NCBI GenBank assembly: GCA_029207755.1
Contig: JARCOQ010000002.1
Location: 8,573,156-8,637,155, forward strand
Source: Chamaea fasciata
Lineage: Eukaryota; Chordata; Aves; Passeriformes; Sylviidae
Reading direction: 5' to 3'
Length of the DNA stretch: 64,000 nucleotides
This document shows positions 1 through 12,400 of this stretch, piece by piece (position 1 is the first letter of the stretch; the number at the start of each line of letters is the position of its first letter). The position numbers and the translations under genes are program-made. The notes below the pieces were generated by a model, which did not search any database, was not told the DNA's origin, and saw only the letters and a list, made by a program, of their open reading frames with translations.

Positions 1-2459
1 ATCAATTTCTAACTTTGTTTTTTCAACTGAGAAGAAAGTTGTACCATGCTGAACATCTCTGTTTTCAAAAACACTAATTAAAGTTAAAATATTCTGAAAG
101 CAGTTTGAGACCATTGAGCCACCTTTTAGACCTGTTGATAGGTTTTCTTTCTCCTGGATTTTTATCGCTTTTGAGTGATAGTAGGAATTTTAGCTGTTTT
201 TCTCACAATGGGTAAATGCACAGATAGTTTTTAAAAATTGATACTTTTAAAGGACTAATATATTAGTCATTGAAAGTTTTATTTAGTCATTATAAATTTT
301 AATTAGTTATTATAAAACAAAGGTAAAAGAGCTAGTGGTGGTAGAGACTAATCAGGTTCTGTCCTCAGATGTGTGAAGATAATTATGACAAATCAATGTG
401 AAATGCGACTGGATTAGGTAACAGACTAGGTTTAGACACAAGACCAGGAGGACAGGCTACTCAGAATGGCTGCTGATAATGCAAACATCTGTCACTTTGC
501 TGTTGGGAGCACGTACCTGCCCCAGGAACTGGTTTGAGCCTATGCTGGCTACAGCCACCCAACCCAAAAGGCAAATCCTTGTGGGTCACTGTCAGCGGGA
601 GTTCCAATTAAACAAAGGCAACTTTTACCCTTTCAGCATTAACAACTGCTTCTTGAAGCCGTGCATCTTGACTACAGTGCATCACTAATTAAATCTAAAT
701 TAAATTTTACCGAGCAGATTGCCAGGGCCTAATTTTTCAACTGTGATAAATCCAGCTTCCTGATGCTGATTGCATGTTCACTAAAGACATAGATCCACTG
801 AAGAACAAATAATTCTGGCCTTTCTTTGTATGTTGGGTTACCCCACAAGAATTGAGCTGGTGGCTTGCTTTGGATAGGTAGTATAATGCACATATATATT
901 TAGGGAGACATTTTAATTGTAAATACCATAAATTATGTTTGGTGCTAAATCAGAGTCCTTTAGATTAAAGAATAGCCACATATTCAAAATTAAACTTTTC
1001 TATTTTTCTTTGGTGGCAGCTTCTTTAAAACACTTTATTCTCCTACATCTTTCTCTATCAAAGCTCTATAAATGTGCTAATGGTTGCTTTATTAATGATT
1101 GCCTTGGTCTCACTGAATTTTTTCTTTCTTTCTGTTACTATAATCTATCTTTACCATGCCTTCTGTCTGGGAAAAGATGTACAGAATTAGATGGACCTTT
1201 ATAAAAGAGCACAACTTAATGTTACATTTTAATTAAGCAGTCTTTTTCATTCATTATTTTTTATCCTAAGAGGCTCTAAATCATAGTCTGTTTCTGGCTG
1301 AATGTACATAGATTACTGCCTTATTTTATCTTTATATTTATATATTCGCGTTGAAAGAACTTGGATGGAGCTTAAAAAGTTTCTGAGGATCACATATAAA
1401 TTATTTCTCATATGCTCCTTTTCTGTAAACACTGAATGAATAAAGTCATTTTGCCAGAAAAACCCTGTAAAAACTGATTACCATTTCATTAATCTTTGAC
1501 AACAAATTAGTCTTGTGAAAATAAAAGGACTGCATTCTTATGAAAATACCACTTTCTCCATAAAATTTGGAAGACGACGGATGATTTGATGCTCTTCAGT
1601 TTCTGAATGCCCAGCTTAAATTTGAAAGGTGCAGAGGACCAGCTGGAAATCAAGGTTCTCTAGAGGCAGTCAATGGATGGGTCTAATTTGGGCAGTGTGT
1701 GGTGGTGAGGAGTGTGGTGATGCTTGCAGTTCCTGCCACAATAAAAGGTCACTTCTCTGGCTTTGCTTATAATTATCAGTCTTCCTTACAGCTTGTCTAA
1801 AGCATCTGCCTGTGCTTTGTTCAGGCTGTCAGCTAGTCTGAAATCCTTAAGCAATCCTGACTATTAATAATTAGCATTTCTTCTGGATTTATTATATAAA
1901 ATTATTAAGAAATTTCTAGTCCAGATGTCTACACAAAGCTATTTCCTGTGAATGACTGTCCCTGAAAAAAAAAAAAAAAGAAGGAGTACATTAATACCAT
2001 GCATCTTTTATGAATAATAAGAAACTGATTCTTAAATAAAGATGCTTACATCTGCCTCTCGCTCCAGATGGTGCAATTTAGCTGCCTATGTTGGTTTTGG
2101 TTTTAAACAAATACTTAACCCACCAATTGTCATATCAAGAAATCTCCATTTCTCACAGCTGAAGCCTAAACTGCATTGCTGCGTTAATTCTCAGCACAGG
2201 GAGTTTCCTGTCTCACAGGTCAAAAGTACAAGGAAAAAATATTTTACTATTTCAGTGCAGCAGCCACACTTGTAAAATTGCCTGATACTGTACCTTCCTG
2301 TTAGTAGCAAAAAATTCGGGCAGCAAACTTAATCTAAAATTCCCACAAGGTCTGACAGCATGCAGGCAGCAGGGCAGACCTGAAGCAACTTTTTTTTTTT
2401 TTTCTTCTGCTTTTCTCCCACATCACCTTATCACTGAGGTTACACTTCTGTTCCAGCCC
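1..2459. other. AT-rich non-coding stretch, no gene seen
   Basis: No open frame here looks like protein. The short frames have random composition and no recognisable domain. There is a 14-base A run near 1966-1979 and a T run near 2391-2402. I see no repeat family that I can name. Confidence 0.6.
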
Positions 2460-2880
2460 CTGGGAGTATCAGGTCCGGCTTACAGCAAATCCTTCAACGT
2501 AGCAATGCTGTGTCCTTGCCCTAAAATCTGCCCAGGAGGAGGCAGTGAGCAGGCTGCAGCTCTCTGCCAAGGACAGACAGGTGCTGGATGCTGTTTTCCT
2601 AGGAGAACCACAGTGGAATGGCACAGCTGCTCCTGGGGAAACCAGAAAAAACCCCCCTGTGTGTATGGGATGTCCTGCAGGAATATAAAAAGCACAGCAT
2701 GTATGGTTTGACAAGGTCCTAGCAAAGTTATGGCCCAGATCCACCATATGAGGAGAGTTTGTAGAGATCTTTGGATGAGATTCACCTGTTTGCTGGCATG
2801 ATAAGCAGAGACATCCCTCTGCTGTGCCGTGCTGTGGCAGCAATTTTTGCCTTGAAGCTTTTCTGCCAAATATCATATTT
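2460..2880. other. GC-richer block of unknown origin
   Basis: About 420 bases that are clearly richer in G and C than the DNA on either side, with fairly abrupt edges. Two long overlapping frames (135 and 129 codons) are open on the minus strand, but neither resembles a protein I recognise. Both are rich in Cys, His and Ser, as expected of chance translations of GC-richer DNA. An unclassified transposable element fragment is the most likely explanation. A diverged exon or a regulatory element remains possible. Confidence 0.35.
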
Positions 2881-5800
2881 TGAAATAAAACTAAATTTTA
2901 AAAAGTTATAGAGTGATTCCATTTTGATTTTTTTAGAATCTTATTCTTATAATACCAAATTCTTAGACTGATTTTAAAAATTACAATTGTCTTGAGACTT
3001 TCATAATAAAATCAATGTGTAATTTGAGTGAACTCATTACTAGCTAGATTAAAAACAGAGTAAGTGAATGCTTTTCCAATTATTATGCTAAAAAAGTGAT
3101 TGTAAATCTCTGGTTTAAGAAGCTTGGGGAAAAAAATTATGACTGCTTTCCACTATTTAAATGTAAAACTTAAATCTACTTCTCTGAATTTTACTCATGG
3201 AGTAATTTTGGAGCCAGAAATAATTAGAGAAGTAAAAATTTAATTGAAGATTTTTTTTAATTTATTATTTCTTTGTAAGTTTCTTTACTATTGTTGAGGG
3301 TTTGGATTTCAGATTTTCTTGTAATTGGTTCCATCTGATTTCTTTTTTTTTTTCCCATTAAGATAAGAAAACCACTTGGAATAACTTAAACATGATTTGA
3401 TTTACTTCTTCTTTAGCTAAACTGATATGTAATTTTATTATGAATCTTTCTCCAAAGATAAAAATCTCTTTATTATCATCTTTCCAGGAAAAATTATGAG
3501 GAGGGTAGCTACAGCTATCTAATCTTGAGGGTATGTGCTGAGTATCCAGAATTTTTTACCATAGTGGACATTTGACCTGCTTTCAGCTGCAGCTACTGGC
3601 AGAGCTGTTTCAAACAGGAGTAGTCCCATGATCCCTAAAAATAAGAAATCAAAGACACTGTAGGCAACCAGCGAGCCCGAGATTTGGGATCACGTTTTAG
3701 ATTTTGGTCTATTCTAAGTAATTTTCCTACAGCTAAAACATCTAACTAAAACTGCTGAAATGCCTTAGTGGAAATTCAGTATTTCTTTGGGCCAATAGCC
3801 AGATGAGAACCAGTCCTACTGAGCAGCTCTCTGTTTAAGTGAGTAGTGCAAGGTAAGGGATACTTGAGGAAACTCCTCCTGGCCACCTCGTATCGTTTTT
3901 CCACCTTTTAAAGGTGACTGTAGGGGTATGTTTTTAAAAATGGAGAACTGGCACCTCTGTGGGTATGAAATGGCAGGAAAGAACCCCCCTTTGTCAGCTC
4001 AGAGGTGCCTGCCAACTGCTCAAGAGCCCTTCTTGGAAAAGGGGCCTGGGTCTGACTAGGCATTGTCAGTTCTCACAGGAGGTGTTGGCAGAATTCTTTG
4101 CTGTGGGCATCATTTTAACTTCCTGACACTGACAGACACCTGTGCCTTTTTGTCTGGCATAATAAACTAAGGATGCCTAAACCCAAGTTGATAGCATTTG
4201 CAAAACCAGCTTAAATTAAAATCAGACTCTCCCCAGGCTTTTCCTACAGCTTACAAAGAAATGCAACCTGAGTGTTGCTGTGTCTCTGTGAGATTGAGTC
4301 ATCATATCACCAAAACAGAACTACACTTAGCAAAGCACTGCCCTGCTTGGCTCAGTATGTTCATGCAACATCAAGCTATCACCATTCTGTTGATTTACAG
4401 TTTTTATAGATCTGCTAAGCCATTGCTAAACTGTCAGTTCAGACTGTTTCCTCTAAAGCTCAAAGATCCATGACCAAAAATTACGGGGTTTTTAACTCTC
4501 TATTTCCCAACTGACTTTGGCAGTGGGTCCCCACCATTTTTTTTTCTGATGTACTTAAGGCACTTTTACAGTCGATGGATGATGTCTGAAGATACTGTAC
4601 AGTACCAAAATCTTCCCAGGTACAAATAGCCAGTTATGAAATGCAACTGAGGGTTGAATAAATTCTTTACTGACCCTGTAGGTAATAAAGTGATGGCTAA
4701 AGGTGGGGGGTTCATTATCTGTATCATTATCACAGCTCACATTACTCCCATGTTAATGCCAGCAATTAGTTTGCTCTAAATTGTCCATGAGAAATTTTCT
4801 GTAGGAACCTAGCAAAGTACATTCTGATCACCTTGTTCCAGCTATCCAAGACAGAGACATAAACACTGTGAATGACCATATATCTATTGATTATGAGTTT
4901 GGACAGACTTAACACCCACACAATAATAAGACGTCCCAATAAGCATTAGGGTCCAAGGCAGATCAAGCATGCAGCAATTGTACCTATCAGCCTCATTAGC
5001 CACCCCTGACCATCCTTCATGCTTCACAGAAGTGCTTTCTGCATTTTAAAATATCATTAATGGGGGGAAAACGTGTTTGGGATCTCAAATTATTGCTTCT
5101 GTGTAATGTTTTTCTAATGTGTACTTCTGTGAGCATTGGAACTAGATGTTCATACATAATTTGGGTTGCCTTTCTAGGCCATCAGAACCACTCCTACACA
5201 GGACAATACTGTATCATATGTGGCTCATGCAAAATAAAAAGTGCAACAGAGAAATGCCTTGAGGCAATTACCTTTAGAAGTAGCAGTTTTATAACTTCCA
5301 CTGGTTGTCTTTGTACAGCAGAGGATGCCTTCCATTTATTCATGTTCCTATGAACATCCCAACATTAGCATCCCTCACAAGATGTGAAAAAGATGAGCAT
5401 TTTCCTTTAGTCCTTATCCCTTGTTAACTGAGAAGTCACCAGGAGCAGAAGGGGTTACTCCATGTAGTTCATCAGCCTCCTTGGTAGTGAGGATGGAAAA
5501 TGATGTTATAACTGATCAAGAGACAGTAATCGCTTTTCTTTTTAAATTCTAATTTTTGACACCTAGCTTTTCATCACACTGATGTAAGAAGTAAGCCTAT
5601 CAACAAAACAATACAAAATATGGGGGGTGGGGTACATTCAAATACTTTCTTTTTTTCTTTTAGGATGTGTTTATTAAGATGACAGAATCTTGCCATGCAG
5701 TACTCAGGATACTGTGCCCTGAAATGTACGAAAGTAGCATGAAGGGAGATGATTTTACTTTGTTGTTGTTATTTCATACAATACACACACACACATATAT

Positions 5801-8330
5801 AAAATACATATATTTATGTATGCACGCACATGTGTATACATATATATACATATACATATATATATATATATTCCCAGATATTTTTTCACCAGAGCAAAAA
5901 CTTGGGCATGTCTGTGCCTTCCAGATCTCAGGCCACTGTTGTAGTTGCCAAGCTACAGATCACCAGAGTTCTTAACTTTCACTGTACCCATTCCAGCTCC
6001 TGCAAAACAATATACTGTAATGATGTGAAGGGGAACATTTTTCAACAAAATTTCAACTACCTTTAGCAGAATTGCTTCTCTATCTTTCTCTGTACTGCCA
6101 TAAAATAAGAGAACCTAAATACAATGGAAAGTGGTTTTCTGACATTACAAGACTGTAAATAGGACAGTGCAGCATAAAGAATGGTGCACTAAACCAGAAG
6201 TCTGACTATTATTTTAGGTGTTATACATGAAAGTATTCTTTCTGGTCTATCTCTGTTTGTAAAAATAAACCATTCCAATGCCTGCTTGCAACGTGTGATC
6301 CTGCCTTTGTGCCTGTTTGAAGGTGTAATTTGGCAGGTCCTTTAAACTGAGATCCTAAGTGGCCATGCCTTATGAGTGCTCCCCTCGAGAGCCAGCTGCA
6401 AAAGGTAGAGGAGAGAGGAGCCTGTCAGTGAAAATAGAGTTATGGCTAAATCTGAGATACTCTGTGATATAAGTTACTGAAAAATGAAAACAATCTCGCA
6501 GAACATCATTGTGCAGGCCAAATGAGCCATGAGAGATTTGGTGGGTAGAATGAAAGGTAATACACCACCGTAATAACTCCAACAGCTTAAGGACAACCTG
6601 TGAACTGAAAGCACACACCAGCTTCAGTAAAGTTTCAATGTCAGGAGAGATCTAACCTGCAGTCCTTTGAAACAGAAGGTGGGCTTCATCTTTTAGTAAA
6701 AGTTTGATCTCTAATAGCAGACTTCAACTTTCAATACAGGATTGTTCCTGATGCTGAAAAAAAATATCTTACATACATGTAGAAGTAAAAAAACCACCCT
6801 GATTTCCCCCTTTCATTGCTGCTCAATATCTTGCACTATCAAAAACATCAGGATGCCTTTTTCTTGAGAAAGACTCATTGTTGACTCATTATCTTGATTT
6901 AATGTCTACCCCACATGCACAGTAACAGAATTCAAAGGTTCACTTCGAAAGAAACAATAGCGTGGACATATGCTGCCAACATCACCCCTCAAAAAAGTTA
7001 AATTTGAAAAATTACTTGCCAACCAACAACTGCACATTACTTGCTGGACAGTAAGGTGATGTTCCCAGTCTGCTACTCTTACCCCAAGCACAGAAAAAAG
7101 TAAAAATAGAGCATTTTCTAAAGCTCTGTTATAAATTAGGGGCTTCTAGACAGCTTAGAAGGCCTTGTTTGCAGGAACTCATCTCTCATGAAAGGCTTGT
7201 TGCAGCTCTAGGGAGGAGTAAAATAGCTACTGATGACATTCAAATCATGATCTGTCTTCTCAGTCATTAATTTTAAATATGATTCATACTCCATTATGCT
7301 CTGGAAACCAAAGAAATTATCCTTGATTGTGTCTAGCCATTTTTCATCACTATGTACTCATAATGACCAATTTTGCTCTTCCCTTCTGGTATGTGCTTGA
7401 AAATGTGCAAAAATTAACCCAGATATTTACATTTGCCTTTAATACAGCTTCATAAGGATTTTCCAATGTAAATACATATTTATACAATAGAACAGAATTA
7501 TTAGCATTCAAAAATGTATAAACAACATTAGCCTTTAAATTGCTAAATATTAGGGTCCGTAAATTAGAAGCAAGTCCAGGTCAAACTTCAGGGAACAAGT
7601 GCTATTGAGCTTTATTCTACTTAAACACAAATACATACAAAAATATACATTTGAATGACTGTCTAAATCTGTGTGCATTTTAATAACCATTGATGTTAAT
7701 CCAAATAACTGATGGGTTTGTAATATTTATACTCTGTTGCAATCAATGGCATTTTAGTTCTTGGTTTGATTTGGGTTTTTTTTGAAAAATAGAACACAGA
7801 AAAAGATTTTGGCTTGCATTTTCAAAAATCCAACTGCAGTTCTTGTTTCAGCTACGTGACTTTGGACAAATCATTTACTCTGTGACTCAAAATCCTGCCT
7901 GTAAGTTGGAAATTTTCGTGATGCATTTCCATACAAAATAGATATGCTGCATAAAGCTGAAGCACCACTTCTTTCATGTTTAAGAGAGGGTGCATCCTCT
8001 GCATCCTCCTACTTTCACCCCAGCCCAGGTAAAGTTCTCCCTCCAAAGCCTGTGTGAGATATTTCTCTGATGGAATTCCCATTGATCTTTATTTCCAGGG
8101 GGCACAGTAGCAGAATCTAATTTTTAATGTGTCTCCCTCATGCCCAGGTGCACATTCACTGAGAAGCTGCAGCAGGGAAGCACAGAGTAACTCTCCATCA
8201 CTGCACCATTACTCAAATAAATAAGATCACTGAGCTAAGTCTCACAGCACACGGTCCAGTCTGATAAATATCTGATGCATTAGGATGGAGAACTAATCAA
8301 TATTTATTAGCACAAGCTACTTAATAAATA
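2881..8330. other. AT-rich non-coding stretch with simple repeats
   Basis: No gene is supported. Apart from the CA/TA microsatellite at 5776-5872 I see only short homopolymer runs. The open frames over 5667-6066 are translations of the microsatellite and its flank. Confidence 0.6.
5776..5872. repeat. compound CA / TA microsatellite
   Basis: A CA run is followed by interrupted TA, CATA and TATG units and ends in an uninterrupted TA run before ttccc. This is a compound dinucleotide repeat that is probably length-variable. Confidence 0.9.
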
Positions 8331-8512
8331 GTATCACAGCATCACAGAACAGGCTGTGTTGGAAAGGACCCACAAGGATCATCAAGTCCAGCTCCTGGCC
8401 TTGCACAGAACCATCCCCAGGAGTCACAACATGTGCCTGAGATCTTTGTCCAAACATTTTTGAACTCTGGCAGGCTTGGGGATGTGACCATTGCCCTGGG
8501 AGCCTGTAATAG
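8331..8512 (-). mobile_element. CR1 LINE 3'-end fragment
   Basis: The plus strand shows the reverse complement of a CR1 3' end. It opens with tandem atcacag-type tail units (gtatcacagcatcacagaac). Next come the hallmark phrases ggaaaggacccacaaggatc and tccagctcctggcc, then tgtgcctgagatctttgtcc and a passage ending in tgggagcctg. The element is therefore on the minus strand with its 3' tail at the left. It is 5'-truncated to about 180 bases, as most avian CR1 copies are. The right edge is uncertain by about 20 bases. It carries no functional ORF. Confidence 0.93.
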
Positions 8513-8967
8513 GGCGTGGTATGCAGAATCCACAAAGACAATGTCATTTTCATTCCTGCATGTCCAGCAGAAAGAGACCATGGGCATCAGAGGCTTCTGG
8601 TTTAAAAAAAAAAAAAAAAATCAATCCTCACTGCTCTTAAAATAATGTTGATGATTGCAGAACATAATAAAGCTTGTAAACTCCTAGTTTTTTTTTTCTT
8701 CCCAGAGCAAGGAGAATAAGGAATTACCTCTACCGGTGAGGGATAGTAAATGATATTATGCAGCTCATACAACTTGTCAGATGTGAAGCAAATCCCACAC
8801 CTCCCAGAAGTACGAGCTTCAAAGAGCACATTTTCAGCTTAATCACTGAGATTCAATGTTAAATTAGGTTATTGATGGATTGCAAGCAAATATGAGATTT
8901 GAGGTGGGGAAGCCAGCAGTGAAAAACCTTAGAAATGCTACAAGAAAAGAGGGATGATGTATTTAAG
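8513..8967. other. spacer, nothing recognised
   Basis: Non-coding DNA between the CR1 fragment and the LTR fragment. It holds an A run near 8603-8620 and a T run near 8690-8698. The small frames on both strands are translations of these runs. Confidence 0.6.
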
Positions 8968-9465
8968 TGTGGGGTGTCTGTGACAAGGTGTTGGCAGCCA
9001 GGGGGCTGCAGGGGTAACGTCTGTGAGAGATGTCCAGGAGCTGCCCTGTCCTGGGCAGATCCACAATGGATGTGCCATGGGACATCTACATAACAGGTGG
9101 CACTGCTGGGAAAACATAGTTAAGAAGGGGGAGAAAACACTGGACAGGGAGAAAAGGGACCAAAACTAGCGTAAGAAACAGCTCTGTGAGCACCAGGGTG
9201 AGAGGAGGAGGAAGAGGAGGTAGCCCTAGATGCTGAAGCAGCCTGTGGAGCAGAAAACCACACTGCAGCCATGAAGGACACTGTGATGGAGCAGAGGGAT
9301 GTGACCTGAAGGAGCTGGCTTTTCCTGGAGGTTTATCCCCAAGGGCTTGGGCCTGTAGGAAGGACCCACAGTGGAGCTGGGACAAACTGTGAGGAGTGAG
9401 GAGTGGCAGAGAGGAGTGATCATGGAGTGACCACATCCTCCACTACCCAATCCCCTAATCTTGGA
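8968..9465 (+). mobile_element. truncated ERVK-like LTR fragment (old endogenous retrovirus)
   Basis: The purine-rich, GC-richer sequence follows the order of phrases I know from passerine ERVK-type LTRs. These are a block ending agctgccctgtcctgggcag, then ctgggaaaacatagttaaga, gagaaaagggaccaaaacta, agctctgtgagcaccagggt, agatgctgaagcagcctg, aaggacccacagtgga, and finally cccaatcccctaatcttgg. The orientation is plus. The 3' part with the polyadenylation signal and terminal CA is missing, so this is a partial LTR. No internal viral genes are adjacent. It shares the agatgctg-agcag and ctgcagcc segments with the fuller LTR at 26847-27833, which supports a common class. Family assignment is from memory. 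Confidence 0.72.
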
Positions 9466-12400
9466 AAATCTACATAAATTCTTAGTGTGAAAAATACACA
9501 GATACAGCATTAATCCAACCAGTGACATCTGCAGTGTCACAGGTAAGGGAGCTCATAAAAAAAGGCAGGAATTCTTAGAACCATTACAAAAGTAATTTAA
9601 TTAGCCTTCCCTCTATTCAGCTTTTTTCAAAACGTATTTGCCAGGATCTTTCTTTCGCAATTAACTGATTCTAGGCTATTAATTGTTTCTAAGTTTCAAG
9701 AGAAAAAGATAATAAAACATGACAAAGGAGATATTCTTGAGAGAAAGGTATTGGTGGAATTGTGGAAAAGGTAGGAGTTGTGACAATATGGCATTTGGCA
9801 TAATTTTTAAATTGCTGCTTTAAGTTCAAAACTACTCAAAGCAAGTTGTGTAAGGATTCAGTTTAAATTTTGCCACCTCTTCACAACTGATAGGTTCTGT
9901 CATTTAACCATGATACTGTTTATTTTGAGAAATGGAAAACAAGCTACTGAAATAGCTTGAAACACTGAAATTTTGAAGCAAAACTAAGTTACAAATTTCA
10001 TTCCAAGAGTGTTTCCTTACTATTGAGATTTTTCTCCTTGATTTTCCTTCTTTGTACATATTTGTCCCATTGCAGATCTCCAAGAATTCAATGCTTGTAG
10101 CCGATCATTCGGGCTTAGGTAATTACAGTTCTTCTGACAATTAGAACAGAAGGTCACTGTGTGAGGCTGCATGTTTGCTAGAAAACAAAAATAAGGACCA
10201 AAGAATTAGTTTAGGATAGGCAGCATCCTGGTAGATGGAAGCGCATTAATGACTGTAAGAAGCAACCAGAAATACAGAGAAGGAGAGCAGAAACAGCCAG
10301 CATAACTTCAGCTAAGTTAAATGAGCAGGCAGTTCAACAGAAAAGCTGAGTTTTGTTCAGCTTCCTCTGCATTATTATAGATTGCAGTCATTCATATCAG
10401 AAGACAACTAATCCATATTGCGTTTTCCTAATGGAAATTCAAAGACATCAAATATTGGCTACCTGAGAAAGCAAAAGAAAGGTAACCCCATAAAATTTTC
10501 CATGACAATTGATCTCAAGAGTTTACATAATGCAAGCCAGTCACAATAATTACTTCCCATATCAATTTTTCATTTAGCCTTGCCACATTCCTCAGAATTT
10601 TGCTTAAAAAAAAAAAAAAGCATGTTTGAAGCATTTTAAGGAAAATATCAAAGTTGTTGAATTTGTCTTGAATAAATAATCCAGATCCTCACTAGAAATT
10701 GTTTCCATTTTGACCTCTGACTTGTCAGAGAATAACTAATAATCAGACAGGCCATCTGTGCTGCCCAAATAATTGGTTGGAACCTAAAAGTTCATCATAC
10801 TTTGTTCTTGTGTGGTGACATCTAACTTGCTGAAGTCAAAAATCTTGATTCCCCCCCTGCATTATGTGCATTAAGTCAATTAAAACACTACTAGAACAAC
10901 AAGCCACAAACTGTAGAAACAAGTAAAGAAAATTTAATTGTTGAATAGAATTTCTGAACTGGAGAACAATATGAAAATTTTAAATATCTGTGCTCATATT
11001 CTTTCAAGATTTTGGATTGCAAAGAGACCTACGTAAGCACAGGATAGCCACTTTCCCCTCACCTTTTTTCAATCTTGTCTCAAAATGAGTGAAGGAACAC
11101 TGAAGCAACACATAATGAAACAATACATGAATTTTAATGTCCTAGAGAAGTTTCAGCATGCCAGAACAAGAAAACAATTATTTAATTATAGCACTTATAA
11201 CCATTAAGTTATTTATGTTGTATAAATTTCCTGTGGTTCTTTACAAAGCTTTAAACAACCTAAATTTAGTAATCTAATTTATTAATTTTTGTAGTCTAAG
11301 ATTTTTTTTTAAATCACTGAGATGACTGATGCTAAGAAATTAAAAGAAATTAAAGAATTATATAGAAGTGAATGTATGATGCAATTCAGCTATTGAAATT
11401 GCCTTAGTATTGTTAGCAGTTAAAACCCACTTCTTCCAAGTGTTCAACATGTATTTCCAGAATTATTTTGGGTACTACGCCTAGTTAAAAACAATGCTGA
11501 ATTTTTCCTGTGAAGCAGCTCAGGAAAAGGTATTTGGATGGTCGTTTACTCAGTGTGATCTAGGATTCTGGCAGATCAGAAGGCCACATGCTGCACAATT
11601 TTTGATGTACATAACCTGACATAAACAGGGCTCCAAATCCCAGAAAATGTAACCAGAGCCACATTTTACACAGGTTCACATTCAGGAGATTATATAAGGA
11701 AAACATAGCACAGAATAGATATATACTGAATAAACCTACGAAAAGTTTCTCAGATTTTATTCTTTCCTTTTATACTGATCTTCAATAAGGAGAACTTTTG
11801 AAATAATATTCAATTTATAAAACTTCATAAACACCATACCACTAATTTGAAATGGTTTTGGATCAAACTTGTAAGGTAACACTATTTCAACCTTGAATTG
11901 TCCCTGTTCCAGTTCACTGTATACTCAGCTTTGTCTTAATCCTATCTACTTTTGCATTAGTGAAAGTTTATCTGTGTCAACAAGGCAAAAGCAGAGCTTT
12001 AGTTCTTATGCTTTACATGCCTTACTACCAAAAAAAAAAATCCTCCAAACCAAAACAAAACCCAAACAAATCAAAACTCAGACAAACAAAAGCCACACAA
12101 ATAAAGAAGCTTTCAAATTCTCTGCACCTGTGCTATTTCTCTTGCTGTTATTACTGGGTAGTGGAAATCTTTTAGATCGCTAGATTTTTTTTTTTTTTTT
12201 CAGTGAAAACATATAAAATCTTGGGGGGAAAAAATCCCATGAGTAATATGAGGGGGAAAAAAACCTCTTCCTTTTTTTTTTTTTTTTTTTAAGGGAAAAA
12301 TGTTGCTTCAGTCCATGTTATTTGTAGTTTATTTTAACCCCTAGGAAAGAGCTTAAGCTGACTTCAAGACTCCTGTATACCTGACATGTACTGAAGCCAT

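Noticed and set aside
5667..6066. Plus-strand frames over the CA/TA repeat
   Set aside because: The Tyr-Ile-Thr-His stretches come from the microsatellite.
9086..9540. Two minus-strand frames of 116 and 104 codons
   Set aside because: They are antisense to the ERVK-like LTR fragment and have Leu/Pro/Ser-rich chance composition.
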